DNA of 64,000 nucleotides from Pseudomonas maioricensis. GTDB lineage: Bacteria; Pseudomonadota; Gammaproteobacteria; Pseudomonadales; Pseudomonadaceae. A program made the position numbers and the translations under genes. Shown here piece by piece: positions 1-9,174 of the stretch (position 1 is its first letter; every line of letters begins with the position of its first letter). The DNA is taken from contig NZ_LOHG01000021.1 of the NCBI RefSeq assembly GCF_022790535.1, positions 1 through 64,000 of the forward strand. Direction: 5' to 3'. Under the pieces are notes generated by a model that was not told where the DNA came from, did no database searches, and saw only the letters and a program-made list of their open reading frames with translations.

Positions 1-59
1 CACACGGTTCAGGATCTGCGGGCGGGCATCCCGAGCCTGGGCGAGGGACCAAGTGGTGG

Positions 60-125
60 GCACAGACTTTTTGGTTACTTTTGGGGCGTTTGCCAAAAGT
101 GACCCGCCGTAAGGGCGGAACCAAT
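60..125. repeat. Pseudomonas intergenic repeat fragment with two small inverted repeats
   Basis: Non-coding start of the window. It holds CTTTTGG (78-84) opposite CCAAAAG (93-99), then CCGCC-GTAAG-GGCGG (104-118). This AAAGTNACCCGCC...GGGCGG signature recurs after many genes in pseudomonads as I know them, usually as a short 3' tail of small, poorly conserved frames. No convincing gene is visible in 1-240 apart from this fragment and the terminator that follows. Confidence 0.4.
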
Positions 126-183
126 GTCAGCCGTTTCCAAACAACGGATATGTACGCAAAAATGTTCGCCCCCCTCCATAACG

Positions 184-213
184 CACAAAGGCCACCCGAA
201 GGTGGCCTTTGTG
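184..213 (-). terminator. Terminator-like hairpin after sucD
   Basis: Perfect 13-bp stem CACAAAGGCCACC / GGTGGCCTTTGTG. Read on the minus strand, the loop is TTCG closed by C-G, a very stable tetraloop. It lies 28 bases past the sucD stop. The T-run after the stem is weak, so termination may be incomplete or two-way. Confidence 0.7.
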
Positions 214-240
214 TAGTCGGTCAATCAAATAAGCAGATGC

Positions 241-1125
241 TTATTTTTTGACTTCCCAACCCGTCAGCTCAGCCAAAGCCTTGCCGATGTCTGCCAGCGA
301 ACGCACGGTTTTAACGCCTGCGTCTTGCAGAGCAGCGAATTTCTCGTCTGCTGTGCCTTTGCCGCCAGAGATGATTGCGCCAGCATGGCCCATGCGCTTG
401 CCCGGAGGAGCAGTCACACCAGCGATGTAGGAAACAACCGGCTTGGTCACGTGTGCCTTGATGTAGGCAGCCGCTTCTTCTTCAGCCGAACCGCCGATCT
501 CACCGATCATCACGATCGCTTCAGTCTTCGGGTCTTCCTGGAACAGCTTCAGGATGTCGATGAAGTTGGAGCCAGGGATCGGGTCACCACCGATACCAAC
601 ACAGGTCGACTGACCGAAACCGGCGTCAGTAGTCTGCTTCACAGCTTCGTAAGTCAGGGTGCCGGAACGCGACACGATACCTACTTTGCCTGGCAAGTGA
701 ATGTGACCTGGCATGATGCCGATCTTGCACTCGCCCGGAGTGATAACGCCTGGGCAGTTAGGGCCGATCAGGACCACGCCCAGCTCGTCGCACTTGACCT
801 TGGCTTCCAGCATGTCGATGGTCGGGATGCCTTCAGTGATGCAGACGATCAGCTTGATGCCGCCGAACGCTGCTTCAAGGATGGAGTCCTTGCAGAACGG
901 TGCTGGAACGTAGATGACCGAAGCAGTTGCGCCGGTTTTATCTACAGCTTCTTGCACAGTGTTGAACACTGGCAGGTTCAGGTGAGTAGTACCACCTTTA
1001 CCAGGAGTCACGCCGCCAACCATTTTAGTGCCGTAGGCAATGGCTTGTTCGGAGTGGAAAGTACCCTGCGAACCGGTGAAGCCCTGGCAGATTACTTTGG
1101 TGTCTTTATTGATCAGGACGCTCAT
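241..1125 (-). CDS. sucD: Succinyl-CoA synthetase, alpha subunit
   Basis: ADP/GDP-forming succinate-CoA ligase alpha chain, 294 aa, the usual family length. It converts succinyl-CoA to succinate with substrate-level phosphorylation in the cytosolic TCA cycle, as a heteromer with SucC. The N-terminal CoA-binding Rossmann fold (GFTGSQGTFH, about residues 15-24) is followed by the ligase domain. The phosphorylated histidine is H247 in GKRMGHAGA. The start ATG overlaps the sucC stop by one base (TAATG), so the two are translationally coupled. It is the last gene of the minus-strand sdh-suc series and is followed by a strong hairpin. Confidence 0.97.
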   Translation of the reverse strand: MSVLINKDTKVICQGFTGSQGTFHSEQAIAYGTKMVGGVTPGKGGTTHLNLPVFNTVQEAVDKTGATASVIYVPAPFCKDSILEAAFGGIKLIVCITEGIPTIDMLEAKVKCDELGVVLIGPNCPGVITPGECKIGIMPGHIHLPGKVGIVSRSGTLTYEAVKQTTDAGFGQSTCVGIGGDPIPGSNFIDILKLFQEDPKTEAIVMIGEIGGSAEEEAAAYIKAHVTKPVVSYIAGVTAPPGKRMGHAGAIISGGKGTADEKFAALQDAGVKTVRSLADIGKALAELTGWEVKK

Positions 1126-2291
1126 TACTTGCCCTCCGCAGCTTTGACAACTTGTTGAGCAGCGTCGGTCAGGCTGGTAGCAGCGATGATGTTCAAACCG
1201 CTTTCTGCCAGTACTTTAGCGCCCAGTTCAGCGTTGTTACCTTCAAGGCGAACAACAACCGGGATTTTCACGCCGACTTCTTTCACTGCACCGATGATGC
1301 CTTCGGCAATCATGTCGCAACGAACGATGCCGCCGAAGATGTTGACCAGTACTGCTGCGACGTTGGTGTCGGACAGAATGATCTTGAACGCTTCGGTAAC
1401 GCGTTCCTTGGTTGCACCACCACCTACGTCGAGGAAGTTGGCTGGCTTGCCGCCATGCAGGTTGACGATGTCCATGGTACCCATGGCCAGGCCAGCACCG
1501 TTGACCATACAGCCGATGTTACCTTCCAGCGCTACGTAGTTCAGTTCGAACTTGGCAGCGTGAGCTTCGCGCGGATCATCTTGCGATGGATCGTGGAAAG
1601 CCTTCAGCTTAGGCTGACGGTACATGGCGTTGGCGTCGATGTTGATCTTGGCGTCCAGGCAGTGCAGATCGCCGTCAGCCTTGATAACCAGCGGGTTTAC
1701 TTCCAGCAGAGCCAGGTCGTGGTCCTGGAACAGCTTGGCCAGACCGGTGAAGATCTTGGCGAACTGGGAAACCTGCTTGCCTTCCAGACCCAGCTGGAAT
1801 GCCAGATCGCGACCCTGGAATGGCTGTGCGCCAACCAGTGGATCGATCGTGGCTTTGAGGATCTTCTCAGGAGTGTCGTGAGCGATCTTCTCGATGTCCA
1901 CGCCACCTTCGGTGGAAGCCATGAACACGATGCGACGGCTCGAACGATCCACTACAGCGCCTAGATAGAGCTCTTTAGCGATGTCGGTGCAGGACTCAAC
2001 CAGGATCTTGGTCACTGGCTGACCGTTGGCGTCAGTCTGGTAAGTCACCAGACGCTTGCCCAACCATTGCTGGGCGAACGCTGCAGCGTCTTCTTTGCTG
2101 CGAACCAGCTTTACGCCGCCCGCTTTACCGCGACCACCAGCGTGAACCTGGGCTTTGACAACCCATTCAGTCCCGCCAATTTTATCGCAAGCTTCTGCTG
2201 CTGCTTCCGGGGTGTCTACTGCGTAGCCTTTGGATACTGGCAGGCCGTACTCAGCGAACAGCTGCTTACCCTGATACTCGTGAAGATTCAT
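1125..2291 (-). CDS. sucC: Succinyl-CoA synthetase, beta subunit
   Basis: 388 aa beta chain of succinate-CoA ligase, which binds nucleotide and completes the SucCD enzyme. The start is the ATG of MNLHEYQGKQLF, the invariant N-terminus of SucC. The reading frame stays open 21 codons further upstream, but that extension has no family match. The ATP-grasp domain covers the N-terminal ~240 residues, with the lysine/glycine loop VHAGGRGKAGGV near residue 50. The C-terminal ligase domain carries the glycine-rich NIFGGIVRCD segment. It sits 188 bases downstream of lpdG and one base overlaps sucD. Confidence 0.96.
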   Translation of the reverse strand: MNLHEYQGKQLFAEYGLPVSKGYAVDTPEAAAEACDKIGGTEWVVKAQVHAGGRGKAGGVKLVRSKEDAAAFAQQWLGKRLVTYQTDANGQPVTKILVESCTDIAKELYLGAVVDRSSRRIVFMASTEGGVDIEKIAHDTPEKILKATIDPLVGAQPFQGRDLAFQLGLEGKQVSQFAKIFTGLAKLFQDHDLALLEVNPLVIKADGDLHCLDAKINIDANAMYRQPKLKAFHDPSQDDPREAHAAKFELNYVALEGNIGCMVNGAGLAMGTMDIVNLHGGKPANFLDVGGGATKERVTEAFKIILSDTNVAAVLVNIFGGIVRCDMIAEGIIGAVKEVGVKIPVVVRLEGNNAELGAKVLAESGLNIIAATSLTDAAQQVVKAAEGK

Positions 2292-2421
2292 GCTTATTAC
2301 CGTCTTCGTTAGGTACTGCGCATTCGGTGCTGCACGTCTGGCGTGCCGCACCACCTGTGACCGCTACTCCGGGCAATCCCTTCAGGAAAAGTCCGGAGGT
2401 CGAGTCCGGCGGACATTCCGC

Positions 2422-2464
2422 GGTGAGTCTTGCTCGCAAGGCTCACGACGGGCAGTCCGTCGTG
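2422..2464. other. Tandem hairpins between lpdG and sucC
   Basis: Two adjacent inverted repeats occupy the spacer. One is GTGAGTCTTG-CTCG-CAAGGCTCAC (2422-2445, a single G/T mismatch). The other is CACGACGG-GCAGT-CCGTCGTG (2444-2464, perfect). They touch, so only one may fold at a time, or they stack. They lie just downstream of the lpdG stop on the transcribed strand and lack a T-run. A role in RNA stability, processing or partial attenuation between lpdG and sucCD is inference. Confidence 0.55.
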
Positions 2465-2479
2465 GTTTCTCTTGTTGTC

Positions 2480-3916
2480 TTAACGCTTTTTGCGGTTCTG
2501 GATGTGGATGGCACCGCCATTCACGGCCAGAGCAGCTTCATGCAATGCTTCGGACAGCGTCGGATGGGAGAAGACCATCATGCCGATGTCTTCGGCACTG
2601 CTGCCGAATTCCATCGCGATCGCGCCCTGCTGTACCAGCTCGGCAGCGCTAGGACCAATAACGTGAACACCCAGTACACGGTCAGTCTTGGCATCGGCAA
2701 TGATCTTGACGAAGCCGCCTGTGTCGTTTGCTGCCATGGCACGGCCACTGGCTGCGAACGGGAAGGTGCCAACGTTAACTTCAACGCCTTCAGTCTTCAA
2801 GGTCTGCTCGGTTTTACCAACCCATGCGATTTCCGGGTGGGTGTAGATAACCGAAGGGATCAGATTGTAGTTCATCTGAGCCTTGTGGCCTTTGATGCGC
2901 TCGACAACCATGATGCCTTCTTCAGAAGCCTTGTGGGCCAGCATCAGACCACGAACCACGTCGCCGATCGCGTAAACGCCCGGAACGCTGGTGGTGCAGT
3001 AGTCGTCAACGTAGATGAAACCACGCTCATCCAGGTCCACGCCGCTGTCAGCGGCCAGCAGATCAGTTGTTACCGGACGACGACCAACGGCTACGATCAG
3101 ACGGTCGAAAGTGATCGATTGCTCGCCCGCTGCGTCGGTGTAGCTGACCACAACTTCTTCGCCTTCGACTTTCGAACCGGTGACGCGAGCGCCCAGCTTG
3201 ATGTCGAGGCCTTGCTTGGTGAAGGTTTTCAGGGCTTCTTTGGAAACCGCTTCGTCAGCAGCCGGGATGAACTTGTCCAGTGCTTCCAGGACAGTTACCT
3301 GAGCGCCAAGACGAGCCCATACCGAACCCAGCTCCAGACCAATTACGCCAGCGCCGATTACGCCCAGACGCTTCGGAACCTGTTGGAATTCCAGAGCACC
3401 CGTCGAGTCAACGATGACTTTCTGGTCAACCGGAGCCGGTGGAATGTCGATCGGGCGCGAGCCGGAAGCCAGGATTACGTGATCAGCTTCGATGACTTCA
3501 ACGGTGCCATCAGCAGCGGTCAGCTCGACTTTCTTGCCAGCCAGCAGCTTGCCGTGGCCTTGCAGAGTAGTCACGCCGTTAGCCTTGAACAGGCTGGCAA
3601 CGCCACCGGTCAGGCCTTTGACGATGTTGGCCTTGCGACCAACCATGGCCGGGACGTCCATGCTGACTTCGGAAGTCGAAATACCATGGATCGAGAAGCC
3701 GTTCTTGGCTTCGTAGAACTTCCAGGAGCTGTCCAGCAGCGCCTTGGACGGAATGCAACCCACGTTCAGGCAAGTACCGCCGAGGGCCAGCTTGCCCTCC
3801 TTGTCCTGATACTTCTCGATGCAGGCAGTCTTGAGACCAAGTTGCGCAGCCTTGATGGCGGCAACATAACCGCCAGGGCCTGCGCCAATCACTACCACGT
3901 CGAATTTCTGGGACAT
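2480..3916 (-). CDS. lpdG: Dihydrolipoamide dehydrogenase (E3) of the 2-oxoglutarate dehydrogenase complex
   Basis: 478 aa FAD-dependent pyridine nucleotide-disulphide oxidoreductase. It re-oxidises the dihydrolipoyl arm of SucB with NAD+. Visible motifs are the N-terminal FAD Rossmann fold GAGPGGYVA (11-19), the redox-active pair C49/C54 in GGTCLNVGC, the NAD-binding GAGVIGLELG near residue 190, and the C-terminal dimer-interface HAHPTLSE-like segment (FSHPTLSEA). The start is supported by an AGAGGAA ribosome site about 10 bases upstream. Its place between sucB and sucC marks it as the E3 of 2-oxoglutarate dehydrogenase; in pseudomonads this Lpd-glc form also serves other complexes. Confidence 0.96.
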   Translation of the reverse strand: MSQKFDVVVIGAGPGGYVAAIKAAQLGLKTACIEKYQDKEGKLALGGTCLNVGCIPSKALLDSSWKFYEAKNGFSIHGISTSEVSMDVPAMVGRKANIVKGLTGGVASLFKANGVTTLQGHGKLLAGKKVELTAADGTVEVIEADHVILASGSRPIDIPPAPVDQKVIVDSTGALEFQQVPKRLGVIGAGVIGLELGSVWARLGAQVTVLEALDKFIPAADEAVSKEALKTFTKQGLDIKLGARVTGSKVEGEEVVVSYTDAAGEQSITFDRLIVAVGRRPVTTDLLAADSGVDLDERGFIYVDDYCTTSVPGVYAIGDVVRGLMLAHKASEEGIMVVERIKGHKAQMNYNLIPSVIYTHPEIAWVGKTEQTLKTEGVEVNVGTFPFAASGRAMAANDTGGFVKIIADAKTDRVLGVHVIGPSAAELVQQGAIAMEFGSSAEDIGMMVFSHPTLSEALHEAALAVNGGAIHIQNRKKR

Positions 3917-3934
3917 AACAAAGAGTTCCTCTTT

Positions 3935-4082
3935 AGCTGCGAGCTTTAAGCTACAAGCTGCAAGCTGGCCTGTGATGTATTACAGACGAGCGTTGCAACC
4001 TGTTCATTAGGATGTAGCGACGACCAAAGCTTCAGCGCCAGACTGCTTTTACTTGCAGCTTGACGCTTGCGGCTTGCAGCTG
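3935..4082. repeat. AGCTGCAAGCT-type imperfect inverted repeat between sucB and lpdG
   Basis: The 173-base spacer is flanked by two copies of a degenerate AGCTGCAAGCT-rich element in opposite orientation (about 3935-3968 and 4051-4082). Transcribed, it could form one long imperfect stem. A short related piece is seen at 23127-23140 after the ETF-QO gene. This is a second intergenic repeat family, distinct from the GTAGGAG repeats. Confidence 0.6.
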
Positions 4083-4089
4083 TCGTGAA

Positions 4090-5325
4090 TCAGATATCCA
4101 GCAGCAGACGAGCTGGATCTTCCAGCAGGTTCTTGATGGTCACCAGGAACGTCACAGCTTCTTTACCATCGATCAGACGGTGATCGTAAGACAGCGCCAG
4201 GTACATCATCGGACGAATCACAACCTGACCGTTGACCGCCATCGGGCGCTGGATGATGTTGTGCATGCCCAGAATGGCCGCTTGTGGCGGGTTGACGATC
4301 GGCGTCGACATCATCGAACCGAAAGTACCACCGTTAGTGATGGTGAAGGTACCACCGGTCATTTCGTCGATGGACAGTTTGCCGTCACGGGCTTTCTTGC
4401 CGAAGGTGGCGATGCCGCCTTCGATTTCAGCCAGGCTCATCTGCTCTGCGTTACGCAGAACCGGAACTACCAGACCACGGTCGCTGGAGACAGCAACACC
4501 CACGTCAGCATAGCCGTGGTAAACGATGTCGGAACCGTCGATCGATGCGTTGACTGCCGGGAAGCGTTTCAGCGCTTCGGTGGTCGCCTTGACGAAGAAC
4601 GACATGAAGCCCAGGCGTACGCCGTTGTTGGACTTCTCGAACAGGTCCTTGTACTTCGAACGCAGCGCCATGACTTCAGTCATGTCGACTTCGTTGAAAG
4701 TGGTCAGCATCGCCATGTTCGACTGAGCTTCAACCAGACGCTTGGCAACGGTGGCCCGTACGCGAGTCATCGGTACGCGCTTCTCGGTGCGGTCGCCAGT
4801 AGCAACAACTGGAGCAGCAGCGGCAGCTGGCTTGGCAGCCGGAGCAGCGGCAGGCGCGGATTTCTTGGCTTCAACAGCAGCAACCACGTCTTCCTTGGTC
4901 ACGCGGCCATCTTTACCAGTGCCTTTGACGCTGGCCAGGTTGATGCCGTTTTCTTCAGCCAGTTTGCGAGCAGCAGGCGCTGCAACCGAATCTTCGTCGC
5001 CAGCAGCTGGAGCGGCGGCCGGGGCAGCAGCTTGAGCCGGGGCAGCAGCAGGTGCAGCAGCGGCAGCAGGAGCAGCCGACGCAGTAGCGCCACCGTCCAG
5101 AGTTGCGATCAGTTCGTTGGAGAGGACGATTTCGCCCTCGCCTTTCACGATCGATGCCAGTACGCCGTCAGCTTCGGCCAGTACTTCGAGGACAACTTTG
5201 TCAGTCTCGATGTCAACCAGCAGCTCGTCACGTTTTACCGCTTCGCCCGGCTGTTTGTGCCACTTGGAAATGGTGCCGTCGGCAACTGATTCCGGGAAAG
5301 AGGGGGCTTTGATCTCGATAGCCAT
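4090..5325 (-). CDS. sucB: Dihydrolipoyllysine succinyltransferase (E2) of 2-oxoglutarate dehydrogenase
   Basis: 411 aa core of the 2-oxoglutarate dehydrogenase complex; it transfers the succinyl group from lipoate to CoA. The start is the ATG of MAIEIKAPSFPES; an upstream 36-codon extension of the frame overlaps sucA and looks non-coding. The order is a lipoyl domain with the lipoylated lysine in ETDKVVLEV (about residue 43), an Ala/Pro-rich linker, the E1/E3-binding domain (about 110-145), a second Ala/Pro linker, then the catalytic domain. The acyltransferase motif HxxxD appears as SYDHRLIDG near the C-terminus. It lies 41 bases after sucA. Confidence 0.96.
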   Translation of the reverse strand: MAIEIKAPSFPESVADGTISKWHKQPGEAVKRDELLVDIETDKVVLEVLAEADGVLASIVKGEGEIVLSNELIATLDGGATASAAPAAAAAPAAAPAQAAAPAAAPAAGDEDSVAAPAARKLAEENGINLASVKGTGKDGRVTKEDVVAAVEAKKSAPAAAPAAKPAAAAAPVVATGDRTEKRVPMTRVRATVAKRLVEAQSNMAMLTTFNEVDMTEVMALRSKYKDLFEKSNNGVRLGFMSFFVKATTEALKRFPAVNASIDGSDIVYHGYADVGVAVSSDRGLVVPVLRNAEQMSLAEIEGGIATFGKKARDGKLSIDEMTGGTFTITNGGTFGSMMSTPIVNPPQAAILGMHNIIQRPMAVNGQVVIRPMMYLALSYDHRLIDGKEAVTFLVTIKNLLEDPARLLLDI

Positions 5326-5366
5326 TATCTGTAATTCCTTAATTCGGTTTCTAATGCGCGAAGGCG

Positions 5367-8198
5367 TTAAACAGTGAAGGCATCTTGCAGCAGTTTTTCC
5401 TGCTGCTCGGCGTGCATCGAAGCGTAACCACATGCAGGCGCTGCCGAGGCGTCACGACCGGCATACTCGAGGACGAGGTTGCGGTTGTGATTGCCAACGC
5501 TGCGACGCAGGTGATGCTGACTGCTGTACCACGCACCCTGGTTCATCGGCTCTTCCTGACACCACACTACATTCTGCAGGTTGGTGTAAGGCGCAATCGC
5601 CTCCATCAGGTCGTCTTCCGGGAACGGATACAGCTGCTCGATACGCACGATGGCGATATCTTCGCGGCCTTCGGCACGGCGTTTTTCCAGCAGGTCGTAG
5701 TAAACCTTGCCGCCGCACAGCACCAGACGGGTCACCTTGGCGGCATCGAGGGTGTCGATTTCCGGGATGACAGTCTGGAACGAACCTTCGGCGAGATCTT
5801 CAAGGGTCGAAACAGCCAGCTTGTGACGCAGCAACGATTTCGGTGTCAGCACGATCAGCGGCTTACGCAGCGGACGGATAACCTGACGGCGCAGCAAGTG
5901 GTAGATCTGCGCTGGCGTAGTCGGTACGCACACCTGAATGTTGTGCTCGGCACAACCCTGCAAGTAACGCTCAAGACGTGCCGACGAGTGCTCTGGGCCC
6001 TGCCCTTCATAACCGTGAGGCAGCAACATGGTCAGACCGCACAGACGGCCCCACTTGTGCTCGCCGCTGGTGATGAACTGGTCGATAACCACTTGCGCAC
6101 CGTTGGCGAAGTCGCCGAACTGGGCTTCCCAGATAACCAGCGCATCTGGCTGAGTGGTCGAGTAGCCGTATTCGAACGCCAGCACGGCTTCTTCCGAAAG
6201 GAAGGAGTCATACAGATCGAAACGTGGCTGACCGGCATACAGATTCTGCAACGGGATGTAAGTCCCGGCGTCTTTCTGATTGTGCAACACAGCGTGACGG
6301 TGCGAGAACGTACCGCGGCCGATGTCCTGCCCCGTCATCCGGATCGGATGACCTTCGAACGCCAGCGTCGCGTACGCCATGGTTTCAGCGTAACCCCAGT
6401 TGATCGGCAGGCCACCGGCTTGCATCTTCTGGCGGTCTTCGTAGATTTTCTGCACCTGACGCTGAACCACGAAACCTTCTGGCAGCTCCATCAGCTTGGC
6501 TGACAGTTCCTGCAAGGTTTTGAGATCAAAGCGGGTGTCGTGACGCGCAGTCCAGGCGTGGCCCAGATACGGACGCCAGTCCACAAACAGCTCTTTGTTC
6601 GGCTCTTTGACCAGACTTTTCACAACATGCAGACCGTTGTCCAGCGCGTTGCGGTAGTCGTCGATCTTCGCCTGTACGCGAGCATCATCCAGAACGCCGG
6701 CCTTGATCAGGCTTTCGGCATACAGCTCACGCGTGGTGCGCTGCTTGGTGATTTGCTGGTACATCAGAGGCTGGGTGCCGCTTGGCTCATCCGCTTCGTT
6801 GTGACCGCGACGACGGTAGCAGACCAGGTCGATCACCACGTCACGCTTGAACTGCATGCGGTAGTCGATAGCCAGCTGGGTCACGAACACGACGGCTTCA
6901 GGGTCATCACCATTCACATGGAGAATCGGCGCCTGAATCATCTTGGCAACGTCGGTGGCGTACTCGGTGGAGCGCGAGTCCAGCGGGTTGCTGATGGTGA
7001 AGCCAACCTGGTTGTTGATGACGATGTGGATGGTGCCGCCCGTCTTGAAGCCGCGAGTCTGCGACATCTGGAAGGTTTCCATGACCACGCCCTGCCCTGC
7101 GAAAGCAGCATCACCGTGGAGGGAAATTGGCAGAACCTTGTCACCATTTGGATCGTTACGACGATCCTGACGAGCACGAACCGAACCTTCAACCACCGGA
7201 GAAACGATCTCCAGGTGAGACGGGTTGAACGCCATGGCGAGGTGGACTTCGCCGCCAGCGGTCATTACGTTCGAAGAGAAGCCCTGGTGATATTTAACGT
7301 CACCGGAACCCAGCTCGACTTTTTTCTTGCCTTCAAACTCGTCGAACAGCTCGCGCGGGTTCTTGCCGAAGGTGTTGACCAGAACGTTAAGGCGGCCACG
7401 GTGAGCCATGCCGATAACGATTTCCTTGGTGCCATACGAACCGGAACGCTGGATCAACTCGTCCAGCATCGGAATCAGGCTTTCGCCACCTTCCAGACCG
7501 AAGCGCTTGGTGCCTGGGTATTTAGTGCCCAGGTACTTTTCAAGGCCCTCTGCCGCGGTAACGCGCTCGAGCAAGTGGCTCTGGATTTCGGCGGAGAACA
7601 CGGGACGGCCGCGCACGCTTTCAAGACGCTGCATGAACCAGTTGCGCTGCTCGGAATCCACGATGTGCGTGAACTCGGCGCCGATGGTGCGGCAATATGT
7701 CTTATGTAGCGCGTCCTGAATTTCGCGTAGGCTCGCTTCCTCTTTGCCGATGAACAAGTCTCCGGCACGGAAAGTGGTATCCAGGTCAGCGTTGGTCAAC
7801 CCATAGTGATTGATCGACAGGTCAGCTGGCGCCGTACGTTGCCACAGCCCCAGCGGGTCGAGCTGGGCCGCCTGATGGCCGCGCATACGGTAAGCCTGGA
7901 TGAGCCGCAACACTTCGACCTGCTTCTTTTCATGTTCGCTGCTCACGCTCCCGGCGGATACCGGTTGGGCGCGGCGCTGGTTTTTGGCCAGCAACACGAA
8001 ATGATCGCGAATCGTCGAGTGCGATACATCGGTGGCAGAGTTGCCGTCAGCGGGCAACTTCTGAAAGTAGGTGCGCCATTCCTCTGGCACAGCGTTAGGG
8101 TCGTGCAGGTAGAGCTCATAGAGCTCTTCCACATAGGCAGCGTTACCACCGGAAAGGTGGGCACTGTTCCACATGCGCTGCATCACGCTTTCTTGCAT
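5367..8198 (-). CDS. sucA: 2-oxoglutarate dehydrogenase E1 component
   Basis: 943 aa thiamine-diphosphate-dependent decarboxylase. It catalyses the committed step from 2-oxoglutarate to the succinyl-lipoyl intermediate on SucB. Length and N-terminus (MQESVMQRMWNSAHL) fit the family. The ThDP/Mg site is visible as GDAAFAGQGVVMET and the motif VINNQVGFTIS (roughly residues 360-410); conserved GMAHRGRLNVL lies near residue 255 and SHRHAVLH near 640. It starts 260 bases downstream of sdhB and is probably co-transcribed with sdhCDAB, as in other pseudomonads, though a separate promoter in the gap cannot be excluded. Confidence 0.97.
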   Translation of the reverse strand: MQESVMQRMWNSAHLSGGNAAYVEELYELYLHDPNAVPEEWRTYFQKLPADGNSATDVSHSTIRDHFVLLAKNQRRAQPVSAGSVSSEHEKKQVEVLRLIQAYRMRGHQAAQLDPLGLWQRTAPADLSINHYGLTNADLDTTFRAGDLFIGKEEASLREIQDALHKTYCRTIGAEFTHIVDSEQRNWFMQRLESVRGRPVFSAEIQSHLLERVTAAEGLEKYLGTKYPGTKRFGLEGGESLIPMLDELIQRSGSYGTKEIVIGMAHRGRLNVLVNTFGKNPRELFDEFEGKKKVELGSGDVKYHQGFSSNVMTAGGEVHLAMAFNPSHLEIVSPVVEGSVRARQDRRNDPNGDKVLPISLHGDAAFAGQGVVMETFQMSQTRGFKTGGTIHIVINNQVGFTISNPLDSRSTEYATDVAKMIQAPILHVNGDDPEAVVFVTQLAIDYRMQFKRDVVIDLVCYRRRGHNEADEPSGTQPLMYQQITKQRTTRELYAESLIKAGVLDDARVQAKIDDYRNALDNGLHVVKSLVKEPNKELFVDWRPYLGHAWTARHDTRFDLKTLQELSAKLMELPEGFVVQRQVQKIYEDRQKMQAGGLPINWGYAETMAYATLAFEGHPIRMTGQDIGRGTFSHRHAVLHNQKDAGTYIPLQNLYAGQPRFDLYDSFLSEEAVLAFEYGYSTTQPDALVIWEAQFGDFANGAQVVIDQFITSGEHKWGRLCGLTMLLPHGYEGQGPEHSSARLERYLQGCAEHNIQVCVPTTPAQIYHLLRRQVIRPLRKPLIVLTPKSLLRHKLAVSTLEDLAEGSFQTVIPEIDTLDAAKVTRLVLCGGKVYYDLLEKRRAEGREDIAIVRIEQLYPFPEDDLMEAIAPYTNLQNVVWCQEEPMNQGAWYSSQHHLRRSVGNHNRNLVLEYAGRDASAAPACGYASMHAEQQEKLLQDAFTV

Positions 8199-8458
8199 GC
8201 TTGGTCACCCTCGGTAAGGGGACACCACCGGCGAAGACACCACAGTAAACCTGAGATAGTCATGTGCAGCGACTGTATCAAGTCACTTAGGATCACGCAG
8301 ATAGTCCGGGTACCAGCCCGGATGCCCCTGCTGGTCTTATTTCTTCAAAATAAGAGCCGCAACATTACTTGCTGCTGCTCAGGTTAAAACTACGGCGCCG
8401 GTTGAAGCCTGCGCCGCAGCGGTTACGGGTATTACGGCATTACGGTGTAACAGTCAAA

Positions 8459-9163
8459 TCAGACGCCGTTTTGCAGGAGCATGTTGCGCACGTGACCGAT
8501 AGCCTTGGTTGGGTTAAGGCCCTTCGGACAGACGTTTACGCAGTTCATGATCCCGCGGCAGCGGAATACGCTGAACGGGTCATCAAGCGAAGCCAGACGT
8601 TCGGCGGTCTTGTTGTCACGGCTGTCAGCCAGGAAACGGTAGGCTTGCAGCAGTGCAGCTGGACCGAGGAATTTATCCGGATTCCACCAGAACGACGGGC
8701 AGGAAGTCGAGCAGCAAGCACACAGAATGCACTCGTACAGACCATCCAGCTTCTCACGCTCTTCAGGACTCTGAAGACGTTCGATGGCCGGAGCCGGGGT
8801 ATCGTTCAACAGATATGGCTTAACCTTCTCGTACTGCTTGTAGAAGATGCTCATATCAACAACCAGGTCACGTATTACAGGCAAACCAGGCAGCGGACGC
8901 ACCACCAGCTTGTTGCCCTTGACCACAGCGGACAGCGGCGTGATGCACGCCAGGCCGTTCTTGCCGTTGATATTCATACCGTCTGAGCCACAAACACCTT
9001 CGCGGCACGAACGACGGTAAGAGAAGCCTTCATCCTGTTCCTTGATCAGCGCCAATACATCCAGCACCATCAAGTCTTTGCCACCGGTATCAACGTCGAA
9101 CACCTGGGTTTTAGGCGCAGAGTCGCTGTCGGGGTTGTAGCGATAAACTTCGACTTTCAACAT
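8459..9163 (-). CDS. sdhB: Succinate dehydrogenase iron-sulphur subunit
   Basis: 234 aa electron-transfer subunit linking SdhA flavin to the quinone site. Three cluster motifs are visible: the [2Fe-2S] loop CREGVCGSDGM with a later Cys in NGLAC, the [4Fe-4S] motif CILCACCSTSC, and CVNVCPKGLNP for the third cluster. I choose the ATG of MLKVEVYRY because a GGTGG ribosome site ends five bases upstream. The in-frame GTG nine bases earlier lies inside that site. It starts 11 bases after the sdhA stop. Confidence 0.96.
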   Translation of the reverse strand: MLKVEVYRYNPDSDSAPKTQVFDVDTGGKDLMVLDVLALIKEQDEGFSYRRSCREGVCGSDGMNINGKNGLACITPLSAVVKGNKLVVRPLPGLPVIRDLVVDMSIFYKQYEKVKPYLLNDTPAPAIERLQSPEEREKLDGLYECILCACCSTSCPSFWWNPDKFLGPAALLQAYRFLADSRDNKTAERLASLDDPFSVFRCRGIMNCVNVCPKGLNPTKAIGHVRNMLLQNGV

Positions 9164-9174
9164 AGCGGCCACCT

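Noticed and set aside
325..1158. Long open frame antisense to sucD
   Set aside because: Product matches no known family and the minus-strand sucD is certain. High-GC codon use opens the opposite frame.
2327..3949. 540-codon open frame antisense to lpdG
   Set aside because: Mirror frame of a strongly conserved gene, with no ribosome site or domain.
4060..5289. Open frame antisense to sucB
   Set aside because: Low-complexity product made by the Ala/Pro linkers read backwards.
5385..7709. Open frames antisense to sucA
   Set aside because: No recognisable motif; sucA motifs are intact on the other strand.
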